Shown here in pieces: positions 34,567 through 46,002 of a stretch of 64,000 nucleotides of DNA (positions are counted from its first letter, which is position 1; every line of letters begins with the position of its first letter). Below the pieces are notes generated by a model. It worked only from the letters and a program-made list of their open reading frames with translations, did not search any database and was not told the origin of the DNA. The stretch is taken from positions 1 through 64,000 of the forward strand of contig LVLI01000320.1 of the NCBI GenBank assembly GCA_001687465.1, in the 5' to 3' direction. The position numbers and the translations under genes were made by a program. The stretch comes from Halocafeteria seosinensis. Its lineage: Eukaryota > Sar > Bigyra > Bicosoecida.

Positions 34567-35081
34567 CTTCTGGCAATTCATAAGCGCGCTGCATATATTG
34601 TTTTCCCCGCGGGGATCATTCTTCGGTAAGGAATACACAAATTTAAGGGATATAGTAACGAAACTACCACCATTGATAAATCCTACCCGATGTATCTATC
34701 AGTCATTCAATTGCACGGTTTCGCTTCACTTCAAAGTACAGAAGTACAATGTTTCCAGTATGTAGCAGAGCATGCGAGCTCTCGACAACTCCGAAATTTT
34801 GCTTCTAGCCCAGTTATAAAATTGCCCCATTAGTATTGGAATTCATTCATCTATGCTTAAGCTCTGATACGTATGGATCACTTGGTTGGATTGAATTCTC
34901 AGTTCGAACTTCCAAGTTCAAGTTTTGATTGCTCTTTACACAGTGGTGTTGGTATTATTGAGCTTTTCTGTCTTGTTTCAGAAGCATCTCAAGTCAAATG
35001 TAGGTGCAAAATGCAGTTTACTTTCTGCGTCATGTAGTACCTCGACATTTGCAGCAGCATCTATCCTCGTCCATGTAAACA
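34567..35081. other. intergenic
   Basis: 3' UTR of the preceding gene and promoter of PAN3. No further feature seen. Confidence 0.4.
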
Positions 35082-37562
35082 ATGAGCAACAATCGCGGCA
35101 ACAAACAGGCACCTGCATGGGTGCTGAAATCTACATCTTCTGGAGCTAATCAGGGAGCTTCTGGTAGTATACCGGAATTTGTACCATCTTCGCGGTCGAC
35201 TGGAGGTGCCAATGCACCTGAATTCGTCCCTCGCTCGTCTACGGAGCAAACTCGAACAACTAGGAACCCGGCCGTGGATGCCCCAGAATTCATTCCGTCA
35301 TCTTCCTCTGGCGCTGGAGGAGGAGGAGGAGGGAGTAATGTTCCCGAGTTCATTCCTTCCTCTATACAAGGTGGTGGTGGCGGTGGAATATGGGGAGCTC
35401 AATCTTCACGACAGCAAGCGACGGCGTTCCCGAAACTGGGGTCTGAACAGGCTAAGTCGAAACCTATGGCATTTGGTAAGAGAATGCAATTCGGACGGGC
35501 GTCGTCGTCAACGCCAGCAGCTAATCAAGCACAAGAGGTCCAGAATAGTGGGGTAGGAGGGATAGCTGAGGCACAGAGACCTGACGACAGTACTGCCGCA
35601 GGTTCCTCTCAGCTCCATCCGTCCAGTGGCACAAGTGCACAGCACCTCGGACAGCCAGGGACTTACTACGATGCGTACGGACAAGCATTTGATGAGCAGG
35701 AGTATATAAACGAGTTACAGGAAGAGGAAAACAAATATTTTATGAGTATGGAAGACACGTTCCGCAACGATGAGGATTGGGCTCTTGGTGGACCGGCTCA
35801 TCAGCAAGTTGCAGCGGCCGCCGCATATGGTGCCCCTTCTGAGTCGTTAGAATCCGTTTTTGGCCCAATGCCCGGATTGACGGAACCTCGTTTTTTTCCA
35901 AGGAAAACAAAGGAAACTGTAAGGTCAATGGCACTCCCCGATGAAATCAACGAGCTAATGGGAGCATACCACGCTGCCCATGGAATGAGTTTGCCGTCTG
36001 GACACCCTACGTATCGGGAGATTCCTTCAACGTTTCGAAGAGTGTGGCCACTGGATTACAATCCGGCGGGCGCTACCGGTAGCTTTGGATACGTTTCCAG
36101 TATGTACAAAGCGACGTCAGTGAAGGATGGGCTTACATATGGGCTGCGCCGGGTTGATAAAGTGCGAACTACTTCGGCCATCTGTGGTCGGGTCAAGAGC
36201 GAGTGGTCGAAAGTGACGAACCCTAACGTTGTAAAGCTTAAGGACGTATTTCAGTCTTCCGGTGCAATCTTCTTCGTCCATGAATTTTGGGCGGGGGCGT
36301 TCAATTTGAAGCAAATAGCGTGTACTCGAGAAGGTGTTGTACTTACAGAACAGCAATTGGGATCTATAGCTATACAACTTGTTTCTGCACTTCAAGATGC
36401 CCATCAATGTGGACTTACGTGGCGCGGGATTGTCCCTGAAAGGATCTTAGCAACGCAAGACGGTAGGTACCGTTTGGGCGGCGGCGGCGTCATGGATGTG
36501 CTCGAAAGCGATTCCGAAAAGCCGCTTGATAAAATGCAAAGTCTTGATGTCGAAGGTCTAGGATATAGTTTGCTGGATGCTTCTTGCCGTGATGAATACG
36601 CCAGTAAACATTACAAGTCTAGTTTGGATTGGGTACAGCAGCAATACTCCCCCGAATGGTACTCTTTCTTGTCAGCGTGCATTTTTGATAAATCTCTAGG
36701 TGCTGCCCAGCAACACCTTAGTGGCTATTTCTTTGCGGAACTGAACGGCTGTTATTCCCGTCATGATGGACTGTTGGAGCAACTAGGCAATCAGTGGATG
36801 AATGGGAGACTTATGAGGATCCTGGTTAAGTTGGGGTTTGTAAACGAGCGGCCAGAGTTTGCTGGCGACCCAAGCTGGAGCGACACTGGAGACCGATACA
36901 TTTTGAAACTATTTAGAGACTATTTATTCCATCAAGTTAATGAAGAAGGGAAGCCAATTCTAGACATTGGGCATGTTGTTGAATCATTATGGCGGTTGGA
37001 CCTAGGAGATCCGTCGAAGGTGCTTCTATCTTCTCGTGACCAGAATTCGTTGATTGTTGCTTCATATGCAACACTTCGTGCGGCTTTAAACGCATCTCAT
37101 GAGGAGTTGCAACAAAAAGAGGCTGGACCGTCACTTGAAGAGTTGAGTAGCTTTGCGGCCATTGAGCGGAAGCGGGAACAACAGAGACTTAAGGCTATGG
37201 CGACACAAATGGGATATGGCGAGTTTTTCGCATCTCAATCAAGAACCACCCAGGCCAACTTTGCTCAACAAGACTATTCTCAAAACTATCCTTCATATCC
37301 CCAGCAGAGCCATATTCCTTCGTATGCTGCTTCCTACTCACAAGGGATGGAGATTCCGAGTTCGTCTTTTGGTTATGGCGGGGGTAATGTACTCCAGCAG
37401 CAGATGTACACAGAAGGAGCTGGTCAGCAAGCTTTGGGGGCAGCTAGCGGCGCTCCAGCTGCGCCAACCCCGGGGAGTGCACAGTTTTCTCAGCAGCAGC
37501 CATCTCAAGCCAGTGGGTCGTTTCGTCCAGAAGCACGAGATTTTGTCCCCGGTCAGAGCTAG
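35082..37562 (+). CDS. PAN3: PAN3, regulatory subunit of the PAN2-PAN3 deadenylase
   Basis: Intronless, 826 aa. PAN3 is the pseudokinase that dimerises, binds poly(A)-binding protein and recruits the nuclease PAN2 to mRNA tails. The pseudokinase region is seen in YKATSVKDGLTYGLRRVDKV, then VFQSSGAIFFVHEFW, and LTWRGIVPERILATQDGRYR in place of an active HRD loop. The coiled coil and C-terminal knob follow: RPEFAGDPSWSDTGDRYILK, LFRDYLFHQVNEEGKPI, DIGHVVESLWRLDLGDPSKV and LLSSRDQNSLIVASYA. The N-terminus has four PEF[VI]P motifs (residues about 30-92), which look like PAM2 peptides that bind the MLLE domain of PABP. A Gln/Ser/Tyr-rich extension after the knob ends with a fifth, ARDFVPGQS. No N-terminal CCCH zinc finger is visible. 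Confidence 0.93.
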   Translation: MSNNRGNKQAPAWVLKSTSSGANQGASGSIPEFVPSSRSTGGANAPEFVPRSSTEQTRTTRNPAVDAPEFIPSSSSGAGGGGGGSNVPEFIPSSIQGGGGGGIWGAQSSRQQATAFPKLGSEQAKSKPMAFGKRMQFGRASSSTPAANQAQEVQNSGVGGIAEAQRPDDSTAAGSSQLHPSSGTSAQHLGQPGTYYDAYGQAFDEQEYINELQEEENKYFMSMEDTFRNDEDWALGGPAHQQVAAAAAYGAPSESLESVFGPMPGLTEPRFFPRKTKETVRSMALPDEINELMGAYHAAHGMSLPSGHPTYREIPSTFRRVWPLDYNPAGATGSFGYVSSMYKATSVKDGLTYGLRRVDKVRTTSAICGRVKSEWSKVTNPNVVKLKDVFQSSGAIFFVHEFWAGAFNLKQIACTREGVVLTEQQLGSIAIQLVSALQDAHQCGLTWRGIVPERILATQDGRYRLGGGGVMDVLESDSEKPLDKMQSLDVEGLGYSLLDASCRDEYASKHYKSSLDWVQQQYSPEWYSFLSACIFDKSLGAAQQHLSGYFFAELNGCYSRHDGLLEQLGNQWMNGRLMRILVKLGFVNERPEFAGDPSWSDTGDRYILKLFRDYLFHQVNEEGKPILDIGHVVESLWRLDLGDPSKVLLSSRDQNSLIVASYATLRAALNASHEELQQKEAGPSLEELSSFAAIERKREQQRLKAMATQMGYGEFFASQSRTTQANFAQQDYSQNYPSYPQQSHIPSYAASYSQGMEIPSSSFGYGGGNVLQQQMYTEGAGQQALGAASGAPAAPTPGSAQFSQQQPSQASGSFRPEARDFVPGQS

Positions 37563-37734
37563 CTTCCGGCACTCGGGTTTGCTCTGGCTATACATTATAA
37601 CTGGGACAATTATCATACAGTGCAAAATCTGTGTATAACTTTGAACTGCTTGTATCATTACCATCCTCTGTGAATGTAGGTACAACCGTCAGTAGTGATA
37701 GGAGGCGACTTCTTTGCTACTACCTGATGTTGGT

Positions 37735-37762
37735 TAAAAAAAACAAAAATAAAATAAAAAAA
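37735..37762 (+). repeat. A-rich tract
   Basis: A-rich tract in the 240-bp space between the PAN3 stop and the next start. Confidence 0.85.
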
Positions 37763-37800
37763 TCGATGCACTTCTGAAAGCATATAATCAGTTTGTAACA

Positions 37801-40126
37801 ATGAATGCACCCAGGGATCATAATACAACCGCGTCGGATGATCTGAATAGCACTCCTTTTAGTCGCATTCGCTCTCCTCCACAAGAGCAGGTGTATACAG
37901 GGGACGGAGGCTCCTATTCGCCAATTTTCAGCCCCCATGACGCCTCCTCCGAGAGGAGCACCTTACAGGACTTGAATGGCTCGAAACAAGCGTGGGAAAT
38001 GGACTCTGATATCTTCCCTCAATGGGGTGCTACAGCAGCTCCAGCTTCCTCCGTCTCCTCTCCTCAGTATACAAGCCATTCTACTTCGAGTCATGCCGAT
38101 AAGGGGGATCAGGATCAAAGTGTTTCCTATAGTCGGACGAGTTGGGGCTGGGGTAATAAGGAGCAGAGCAACACGCAGCACAATACCTCCGGAAATGGCA
38201 GTGGAATTCAAAATATCTCGTTCGATTTTGACTACGAACCGGATAAGCGCCGGCAACAGGGAAGCGACGGGGAGAAGATTGTTCAGCCGGACAGATATTT
38301 ACCCTCATCCATTTCATCGCTCTCACGTGATGAACTGGTCAGTCGATTACGCAGCTGTCAAGAAGCGCTGAATGACAGAGAACTGCAGCTGTTGGAGGAG
38401 CAAACGCGGTCTATGCAGGAACTGGAAAATCTCAGATCGATACTGCATGAACGCGAGCGCACCATACAGACGCAATCTAAAGAACTTAAGACGTAAGTGT
38501 CCCCCACGTCAACATTGCAAATATTGTCGTATTCCTGGAGATAATCATCGACTCGCAGCTTGCGAGAAGGAATGGAGAGTTCCCATGTACATAATGAAAA
38601 CAAGACGCTTAAGAAGCGCGTGAAGCATGCGGAGAAAAAATTAGAGCTTACGCGACAACGGCTAGAGGACAGTGAGAAAAATTCCAATGGAGTTGTAAAC
38701 CAGTTAAAGGGGGAGCGGGACCAGCTGATGCAAGAACGAGACGAACTGTGGCGCACTAAGCAGGATCACGCCTCCACGATACAGTCTCTCAGAGAGTCTC
38801 TGCAACAAAAAGAGCAAGAATGCCGACAGATCATTCAAGAACGCGATAACGTGTATGCCGAGAAGCATAAGCTTCAGGAGCTCCTCGCTGAAACTAAAAA
38901 AGTCCTCCGACGCGTGAGGGACCGCGAAGATGCCAATGCTGCCGCCCTCCGTGGACAAAACGGCACCATCGCTCAGCTTCGACGACAGTTCGAGGAGGCT
39001 GAAAAGGAACAAGAGGAATTGCAAAGGAATGTTGAATCCTTGGAATCGGAATTGAATGAAAAGAAATCGCAACTACAGCAGTACAAAGCAAGACTATACG
39101 ATTTGCAGTGCGAATTTGATCGCAAGAATGAATCGTTCGGAAAATCGCAGCAGACAGTAAGAGTGAAGCGTTGTTTTGGTTATGTCTAGTAGTGAAATAC
39201 AGTCGTAAACTTGTGTTCTGATGTTGCCGCAGGAAGAAGAGCTCCAGGAAACTAGAAAGAAGTTGGACGAGACGGAGAGTGTTTTGTCAGAGCTCCGACA
39301 AGAGTATCGACAGCAGAAACATCAGGATGAGCAAGCCATCAAACAGCTAAGGGATACCTTGGTTGACAAGTATGTGCATGTCTTACTCTTTTCTTAGCTG
39401 TCTATCCATAAACTGATATCTATTTGGACATGCAGGAACCAAGTGATTGATGCCTTGAGAAACGGAGATGAGATGAAAGTATTCGACGATATGTCAGAAT
39501 CCCAAAGAGATGAGCTCAGAATTGAATGCGAACGATTATCAAAGGAACTGCATCAACAAAAGCAGCTTACCGAACAGGCTCGCCAAGAAGCTGTACGTAA
39601 AAAGTGATTTTGTCGAACTTAGCCTTGTCTTAAGCGTGACGTGCTCACTGCCCTATAACAGAGAGATTACATGGATAGAGCAAATGAAGCGAGGAAGAAG
39701 CTTGATAAAGGAGTAAGTCATACAGCTCCTAGCAATAGTGAGCGTGGACAGTATGTATCCCTCCTAGTGCTGATCGGAATGCGCGTGTTACCGGCTGTTG
39801 AACGCCTATGCCGGCTGGTGGAGTCGGCATACTCCAGACATAATTTTGCGATAGACGAACTTCTGCAGCTACAAGAGGATGAAGTATCGGACATTAAGGA
39901 AAATGGAGAAGTAGCTATTCCTGCTAAGGTTGATACTGACGCGGAAAACCATTTCCTGTCGTTTGTGGAAGCCCAAGACTCAAGGGATTTTGCTGAACCA
40001 CAATTGGATGTCGATACCTTTGTCAGTCAGATGAAACGTCTAACTGAACGAATCAATACGCTGCGGTACAAGCTGGCTGACCAGCTAGCTGGGACATCAG
40101 CAGAAGATCAATGTAGAATGCAATGA
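37801..40126 (+). CDS. long coiled-coil protein, unknown
   Basis: Five exons: 37801-38492, 38559-39156, 39233-39369, 39436-39592 and 39662-40126; 682 aa, phases consistent. Residues 1-170 are Ser/Gln-rich and disordered. From SISSLSRDELVSRLRSCQEA (about residue 165) to about residue 560 it is nearly continuous coiled coil with Glu/Gln/Leu heptads. The C-terminal 120 residues form a second helical region (VLPAVERLCRLVESAY, MKRLTERINTLRYKLADQL). The last exon contains a GTAAGT, but splicing it would remove only about 39 bp, so I treat it as coding. No motor or membrane segment. Likely a structural, centrosomal or trafficking coiled coil (inference). Confidence 0.65.
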
Positions 40127-40283
40127 AACTTATTCTCGTTTATTACGTACGGGGGGGTCTAGTAATCTACGGACTCGAAGCACTCTAGTCAGAATCGTCC
40201 GATGCTGTGGCCCACGTGCCACGAAATACAACTAGCTATCATATGATGTTCCAAGAAATTAATGTCAATTCTAAATGGACGTA

Positions 40284-40652
40284 TTACCGGTTGTTCTTGG
40301 TGCTGCTACTGCTCTTCGATGGTTGACTGCTTTCTTTTTGCTCGATTTCCTTCCACGCTGAGTCCATTTCTTTCTTAAATTGGTTCTTAAAATCTGATAA
40401 GAATCCCTCAGATTTTCTATTACGTTTTGTCGTTTCTTTATTTGTAGCATTAGAGGCATCGGATGAGCTGCCTTTTACATCACCGACTGTCTTTCCTGCT
40501 TGGGCGGCGACTCCCTTGAAGGTGTCGACGGTGGTCTTGGCGAAGCGCTGAAAAGCCGGGCTGTTGGCCAGTGTATCAACGATCACCTTATCAGCTAAAT
40601 GCTGGATAATCCGCTGCATCTTATTCGACTCCTGCGTGGGCGGGAACGCCAT
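40284..40652 (-). CDS. small hypothetical protein
   Basis: Single exon, 122 aa from the Met at 40652 (MAFPPTQESNK). The first 60 residues look helical (IIQHLADKVIVDTLANSPAF, RFAKTTVDTFKGVAAQAGKT). The rest is charged and Ser-rich. No family recognised. The frame extends upstream only with a TTG codon, so this ATG is the best start. Divergent from the DHHC-like gene at 41024 and convergent with the coiled-coil gene before it. Confidence 0.5.
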   Translation of the reverse strand: MAFPPTQESNKMQRIIQHLADKVIVDTLANSPAFQRFAKTTVDTFKGVAAQAGKTVGDVKGSSSDASNATNKETTKRNRKSEGFLSDFKNQFKKEMDSAWKEIEQKESSQPSKSSSSTKNNR

Positions 40653-41023
40653 GAATATGCACCGTGTTCCTCGCGTGGAAAAAATAAAGTGCTTGCCTGA
40701 CGTACCTTTTGTGAATGAACAGCCCAAATTAACAACCTTCTCCGAGGTTCAGACACCACAAGTACGATCTATATCTGCTTTTGCGCCAAAAGGCGTAGAG
40801 TAGGATCAATTCCGTCCACCATAAACTAAAGCTTGTCTTCCTTAAGGAAGGGATGTTCAAGTGAAAGCAAAGTTTGCTGTGTTACTACTGTTGCGAGAGT
40901 GGGTTATTTATATTATATAGCGGACAGGGAATGAGGGGGTGCGTCAAAAGGAGGATACTAGTGGCCCTGTGAGTTCCGGAAGGACCACGCTCGCTCGTGA
41001 AAAGCTTCTGTGGACCGGAAATC

Positions 41024-42228
41024 ATGATGACGGGGACAGAGGGGGAATCGGCGGTGACGCAGCAGCAAGTGCCTCATGATGCTGAGAGCGCTTCCCACCA
41101 GTGGGAGACGACAAGGAGCTCCACTGCGCAGACCACTGGTGACACAGCTTCCTATCAAGAAGCGCGTCGGAAAAAGAGAATATGCTACCGGTAAGAATGG
41201 AAACGAAAGTTAGCCTCGCTCTATGTGGTCATGTATTCCAACACGGTGGAGTACGCAGGAATCGGTTAGCGTGGGTTATTTACCTGGTTCTGTTTTTCCT
41301 CCATGCGTTACCTCTATGGTTTGGTTTGGTTCAAGATTTACAACAACAGTCTCACTATGTTTTACTCACGTGGCTATACGTGTCGTTAGTGCTTTTGCTC
41401 TTGCTACAAATCACGTTGCAATTTTTCGTGGAACCGGGTACAATCGCGATTGTGGAAGATGGTAGTGTGTGGTCCACGCCGGATATGGATCGATTGCGCC
41501 GAGAGCAATGTGAATTCTACGGGGTGGATCCTAGACCGGCCTTATGGAAAGCAATCTCCCCCCAGAATTCTTTCGATGAGGCCACACGGGCAAAGGTGAC
41601 GGAGAATTATCCTTTGAGATCTGAACTGTTGCGCATGTTTGCCGATCCGCAGGATAGACGAAATGCATACTCCTTATACCTAGCGCGGTTTGACCACTGG
41701 TGTCCCTGGATCAATCAAGCAGTGGCATGGAATAACCATCGGTTGTTTTTCTGTTTCTTAGTGACAGCACTTTCGCATGTGCTCAGTGCTGCATTATGTT
41801 TGCTGTATCATCCACTGTTTTGGGCGATGTGGAAGCATGGTGTCCGACGATTTCCGTACGGTCCTTTTATTGTATCACAGAGATTAGCGGTTTATACTTT
41901 ATGTGCTCTGGTAGCATTGTTTCTAATTTTGAGCATTTGGTCGTTGATGAATGACCAATTAGACGGAATCAAGTCAGATTTTACGATGGTAGAGTGCGGC
42001 CATGAACGGAAATACGTTTTTAAGCATATGTCCCGAAGGCGAACTTGGACAGATACGTATAGAAACTGGCTGGTCTTTCTGGCACACAACAGCGTTCTAG
42101 AGCGACTAGTTTGTGGAGGATATCTTAAATCACACGTCTCGAAACATGTCGCGGAGAAAAAGAGGCATTGGAATAATGTGGCCAGTGCATATGCGGAAGA
42201 AATAAAAAAATGGCACTCTTCAACCTAG
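41024..42228 (+). CDS. DHHC-family membrane protein with DHWC active site and lost zinc ligands
   Basis: Two exons, 41024-41190 and 41259-42228; 378 aa. The hydrophilic N-terminus is followed by two helices (WVIYLVLFFLHALPLWFGL; LYVSLVLLLLLQITLQFF). The catalytic loop is FDHWCPWINQAVAWNNHRLF (Asp201-His202-Trp203-Cys204), then two more helices. The order and the CPW/NN context are those of DHHC S-acyltransferases. The second His is Trp, and the Cys/His residues that bind two zinc ions before the motif are missing: where the family has SxHCxxCxxC, this protein has RRNAYSLYLARF. The catalytic Cys is kept. DHYC enzymes such as yeast Akr1 are active, so activity cannot be ruled out. Its stop is 24 bp from the NEK1-like stop. 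Confidence 0.85.
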
Positions 42229-42252
42229 CTATCGGAACACGCATAGCTCAGT

Positions 42253-45200
42253 CTATTCAGTAGCTCTAGTTTCGAGCATACACAATTCTAACAAATGCTC
42301 AAGCGCGTCAATGTTGTCCGCTCCGAGAAGTTGCATAACTGTTTTCGCTGCTTGTTGAGGCTTTTCGGATAAGACAACGTTGTGTGCCGTTTCGAATGTG
42401 GTTTCTCCTAGTCTCTCCTTGAGCTGTCCCTTCAGCATGCGGATCCGCTCTCTAAGCCTTCGGACTTTGTCGCTTAGACCATGAGACTCGGCTTCTTGAC
42501 TTGAGTAACCATAGTCTTCTTTATTATCTTGATCTCCCTCTTCTTCGTCGTCTTCATTATCTTCGTCCCTGTCTGCACCTGTGTTACGGCCAGCTTCTGA
42601 ATCACTGCTTATCCACTCTGCGCTGTCTTCAGACGAATCCTGGGCATCATGATGATGCTCTTCTGGAGATTTCTTTTTCATGATCCCCGTCAGTGTTTTG
42701 TCGAGTTCGTGCATTGTCTGCAGCATGTCTACATAATCATTGTACTGTTTTGCATCCTTTACCTCTTCCGCTCTTTTCTCATCTTCTTCACTGATTGATC
42801 CGTATTGATGACCTGTACACTCATCGCTGTATCCTTCGTTCGTCTCTGACTCTTCATTCGAAGAGGATATCGACATAGTAGACAGTTGGTTGGACAATCC
42901 CTGGTTTCCGGTTTGATGTTCGGATTCATCGTATTCTGGCTCAAAATTGGGTGTTGAGTTCGTGGAGTAAGATTCTTCTCCAGAAGCAGTGTCATGCTCC
43001 AGAAGCGCTTTCACGCGATCTTCGTCTACATGCTGTCGAAGCATGTTTTCAACACTGGCATCGCGTTCCTCAACACTATCAAGAGACAATTGAGGCTTAA
43101 CAGCTGCAGACTTATCGGTAGCGGCACCTCCTTGTACCGTAGCAGAGGAAGGTACGCTGGACTCTTGGGAAGATGTCCTATCTCCAGAAGGAGCATAGAT
43201 CTCGACCGTCGGTCCACCTGCCTGCTGCCGCTGCTGATGGTTCTTCTTGTCGGCTTGTATCTTTTCCCACAATTGTTCCCGCTTACTCAGACGAGGATTC
43301 TTGTCTCTACGCTTTTGGACTTCTTGTTCATCACATGCCGGGTTCCTGAATCGTGCACCTTCCGGTTCATTATCAAGACTAAATGTTTCTACTTTCTGTT
43401 TCTGTTGAGAAGGAGACAACACAGGGGATACTCGGACTTTTTCCATATGATGCTGCTGTTGATAGTAATCGCGCGACTGCTGGCCAGTCTCAGTAGCACC
43501 GTCTCTTCCAGAAGATCGGCGAGGTGCGTTGTACCTATTTTGCTGAGTTTCTCGTGCTGCAGCGTTACTTTGCCGGACTCTTTGGACAACATGACCAACA
43601 CGTTGGTTAATTTGGTCAGCCGCTGCTACTACCTTTTGCCGCCGCTCAGCCTGGGATTTGTCAGCCAATTTCTCACGTGCTGCATGTGCAGCGTACTTGG
43701 ATAACCGGATATTGCCGTGAGCATCAAGATACCCCGCGTGGCCTTGCTGCTGTTGGTGTCCGGAGACCGCGTCGGAATGGTCTTGTCGACTCTTTCCTCC
43801 ACCGTTGCTCCGCTGCTGCTGGCGCAGCATAGCGTACATATATGCGTTGTTAGCCTCCTCTTCTTGCTGTTGCTGCTCTGAAGCAATCTTCTTATGGCTT
43901 TCGTTGTCCGCGCTCCGTTGGCTAGACGGATGCCGCAATTGCTCTCTTCGTTTTTGATGTTGAGCAGGCATACCCTGCCTTCCGTTCTTTGTTGACGAGG
44001 AGTCCGATTGCTGACTTCGAGCAGATGATGGCTTCTTCTGTGACACCTCTTCCTGGTTTAATCCTTTTCCTTGGATCCCTATGTTGTATCTAGATGGTTT
44101 CGGACGATTGCTTTCCCGTGGTTTTACCTTGAGATTTGGATCAGCCTGCAATCCCCTTTCAGCACTTTGTGGCGCTGCCGGACGTGCAGCATCGGGACGA
44201 TGATTCACTTTCTGAGCAGCCCTTCCTCTCATTGCATCAAGGTTGGCCTTACGCCGACGACATTCATTGGCACGTTCATTTCGCATTTGTCGTCTACGCT
44301 CTTCAGCTTCCGCCGCGCGTTTTCGCGCTTTTTCTCGAGCTTCCATTGCCTGCTGGTACCTCTCTGCGGCCCGCTCCTTAGCCATTTTAATTGCTCTTTC
44401 ATGTGCTCGTTGCCGAGCTTGATCATTAGCAGCATTTGCGTTTGACTGCTTCGGCTGCTGCTGGTCTCGATTTTGGGCAGATCGCTGTGCGGAAGGTCGC
44501 CATGCATTGATGCCCCCACGAGGACCCATTTGCCTCTGCTGCGGCGCTTGGTGCTGACGATTTGACGACGGCTCCTTGTTCGCAGCCCCATTTCTCCCAA
44601 ATGGCTCATTCCCTTGATCGCGGGAACTTTCCGGCTGTTGACTTCGAGCTGACTGTTGGCTCCGATTGTCCCCTTTATTGTGATTTAAACGCTGTTGAAT
44701 AGAACGGACTGGTAAATAGTTCGGCCTATCTCGTTCAGCCGCCGCTCCTCTCCTGTTTTCTTCTTGAGAGGGTACGTTTCTCCGGGGAGGGTCTGGTTTC
44801 TGTTTGGATTCTTCCTCCTTCGAAGAATCCTCCCTGGAAGGAGCGCTATGCAGAGAATTGGAGGAATGATCTCGTATTATGGCTTGGTTCATGATATCCT
44901 TCGCGTCCTTGATGGCATGCTTGCCATGTATGATAGTGTGACCTAACTCTTCCTGTGCGGCAGCCTCAGAGAGAAAATTGTTTATGCGATTTCGAATGAA
45001 CGGACGATTCAAGATACTCATAACACCCGGACGTGAACGAGGATTCACTGTAAGCATATCATTGATAAGATTCTTCAGATCTTTCGAATATCCGTCAGTT
45101 ATTGGGCTGAATCTTCCCCGCAGGATCTTCTGGACCAATAGCCGCATGTTTGGAGCTTCAAACGGAAGCTTCAATGTTACCATTTCATACAGTATGCAAC

Positions 45201-46002
45201 CTAAGCTCCAGATGTCAGACTTGTTGTTATACTTGTGCTCCTTGCAAATTTCGGGACTTAGATAGTATGGCGTCCCAATTGCGGTCTTCGCCAACTCTCC
45301 CGTGCTTGTTAAGACTTTTGCAATACCAAAATCACCTAATTTCAAGATTCCTGGCTGCAAAGTGACAAAATACTTCTCGATGCTTCAAGAAAATTATATC
45401 AAGGGTCAACAGCTGTCAAAAAATCTTACATTCGACACGAATATATTAGCGGTTTTTAGATCTCTATGAAGAATTTTCCGGTCGTGTAAGTGCTTCAAGG
45501 CGAGGCATATTTGAACTAACCAATCTAAAATTTTACCTTCACTCAGCTTCCTACCCCTTCGATTTTTTAGTGCACCAGCAAGATCTCCACTATCAGCATA
45601 CTCCATCACAATACATAAATTCCCACGATGCTGAAAAGCTTCCTCATACGCGACGATATTCGGATGCTGGAGACAGGCAGAACATGGTAACAACCACAAC
45701 GAGCTTCCACAAGCACACCACGGTGTGTAGACTCACCCTAAGAGATTGCAGTAACTTGACCTCATTCTCAGCCTCTCGGCGCTCCTTCCGAGACATCTGA
45801 GACAAATTGACTTGCTTCAGAACGAATTTCTCCTGCAGCACCACAGTATGATCAAGATAAGTGCCGCGTTTGGCGAGATCAAGTGGGTCCATTTTGAACT
45901 TACCTTATCCGCCTTCCTCTCCACCAGGAAAGCTTTGCCAAAGCTTCCTTTGCCCACAGCCTTTACCGTCCTATACTTTTGCATCTTGCCATTCGCTTCC
46001 AT
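42253..46002 (-). CDS. NEK1-like NIMA-related kinase
   Basis: Four exons: 46002-45904, 45832-45737, 45666-45430 and 45354-42253; 1177 aa. Kinase domain at residues about 8-265: glycine loop GKGSFGKAFLV, Lys39 in VLKQVN, HRD at 132-134 in ILHRDLKTANIF, DFG at 152-154, activation end IGTPYYLSPEIC, then NKSDIWSLGCILYEMVTL. These match NEK1/NEK5-type kinases. A long Gln/Arg/Lys-rich region with coiled coil follows, then an acidic stretch. The C-terminal block with RLRERIRMLKGQL and LGETTFETAHNVVL resembles the NEK1 C-terminus. NEK1 relatives act in cell cycle, DNA damage response and cilia. The first exon encodes MEANGKMQKYRTVKAV, a normal NEK start. Confidence 0.9.

Noticed and set aside
39713-39751. 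Possible 39-bp intron (GTAAGT to CAG) in the coiled-coil gene
   Set aside because: Shorter than every other intron here and in frame, so it is more likely coding.
43026-44610. Several ORFs opposite the NEK1-like tail
   Set aside because: They mirror low-complexity Gln/Arg-rich coding sequence and have no splice or family support.
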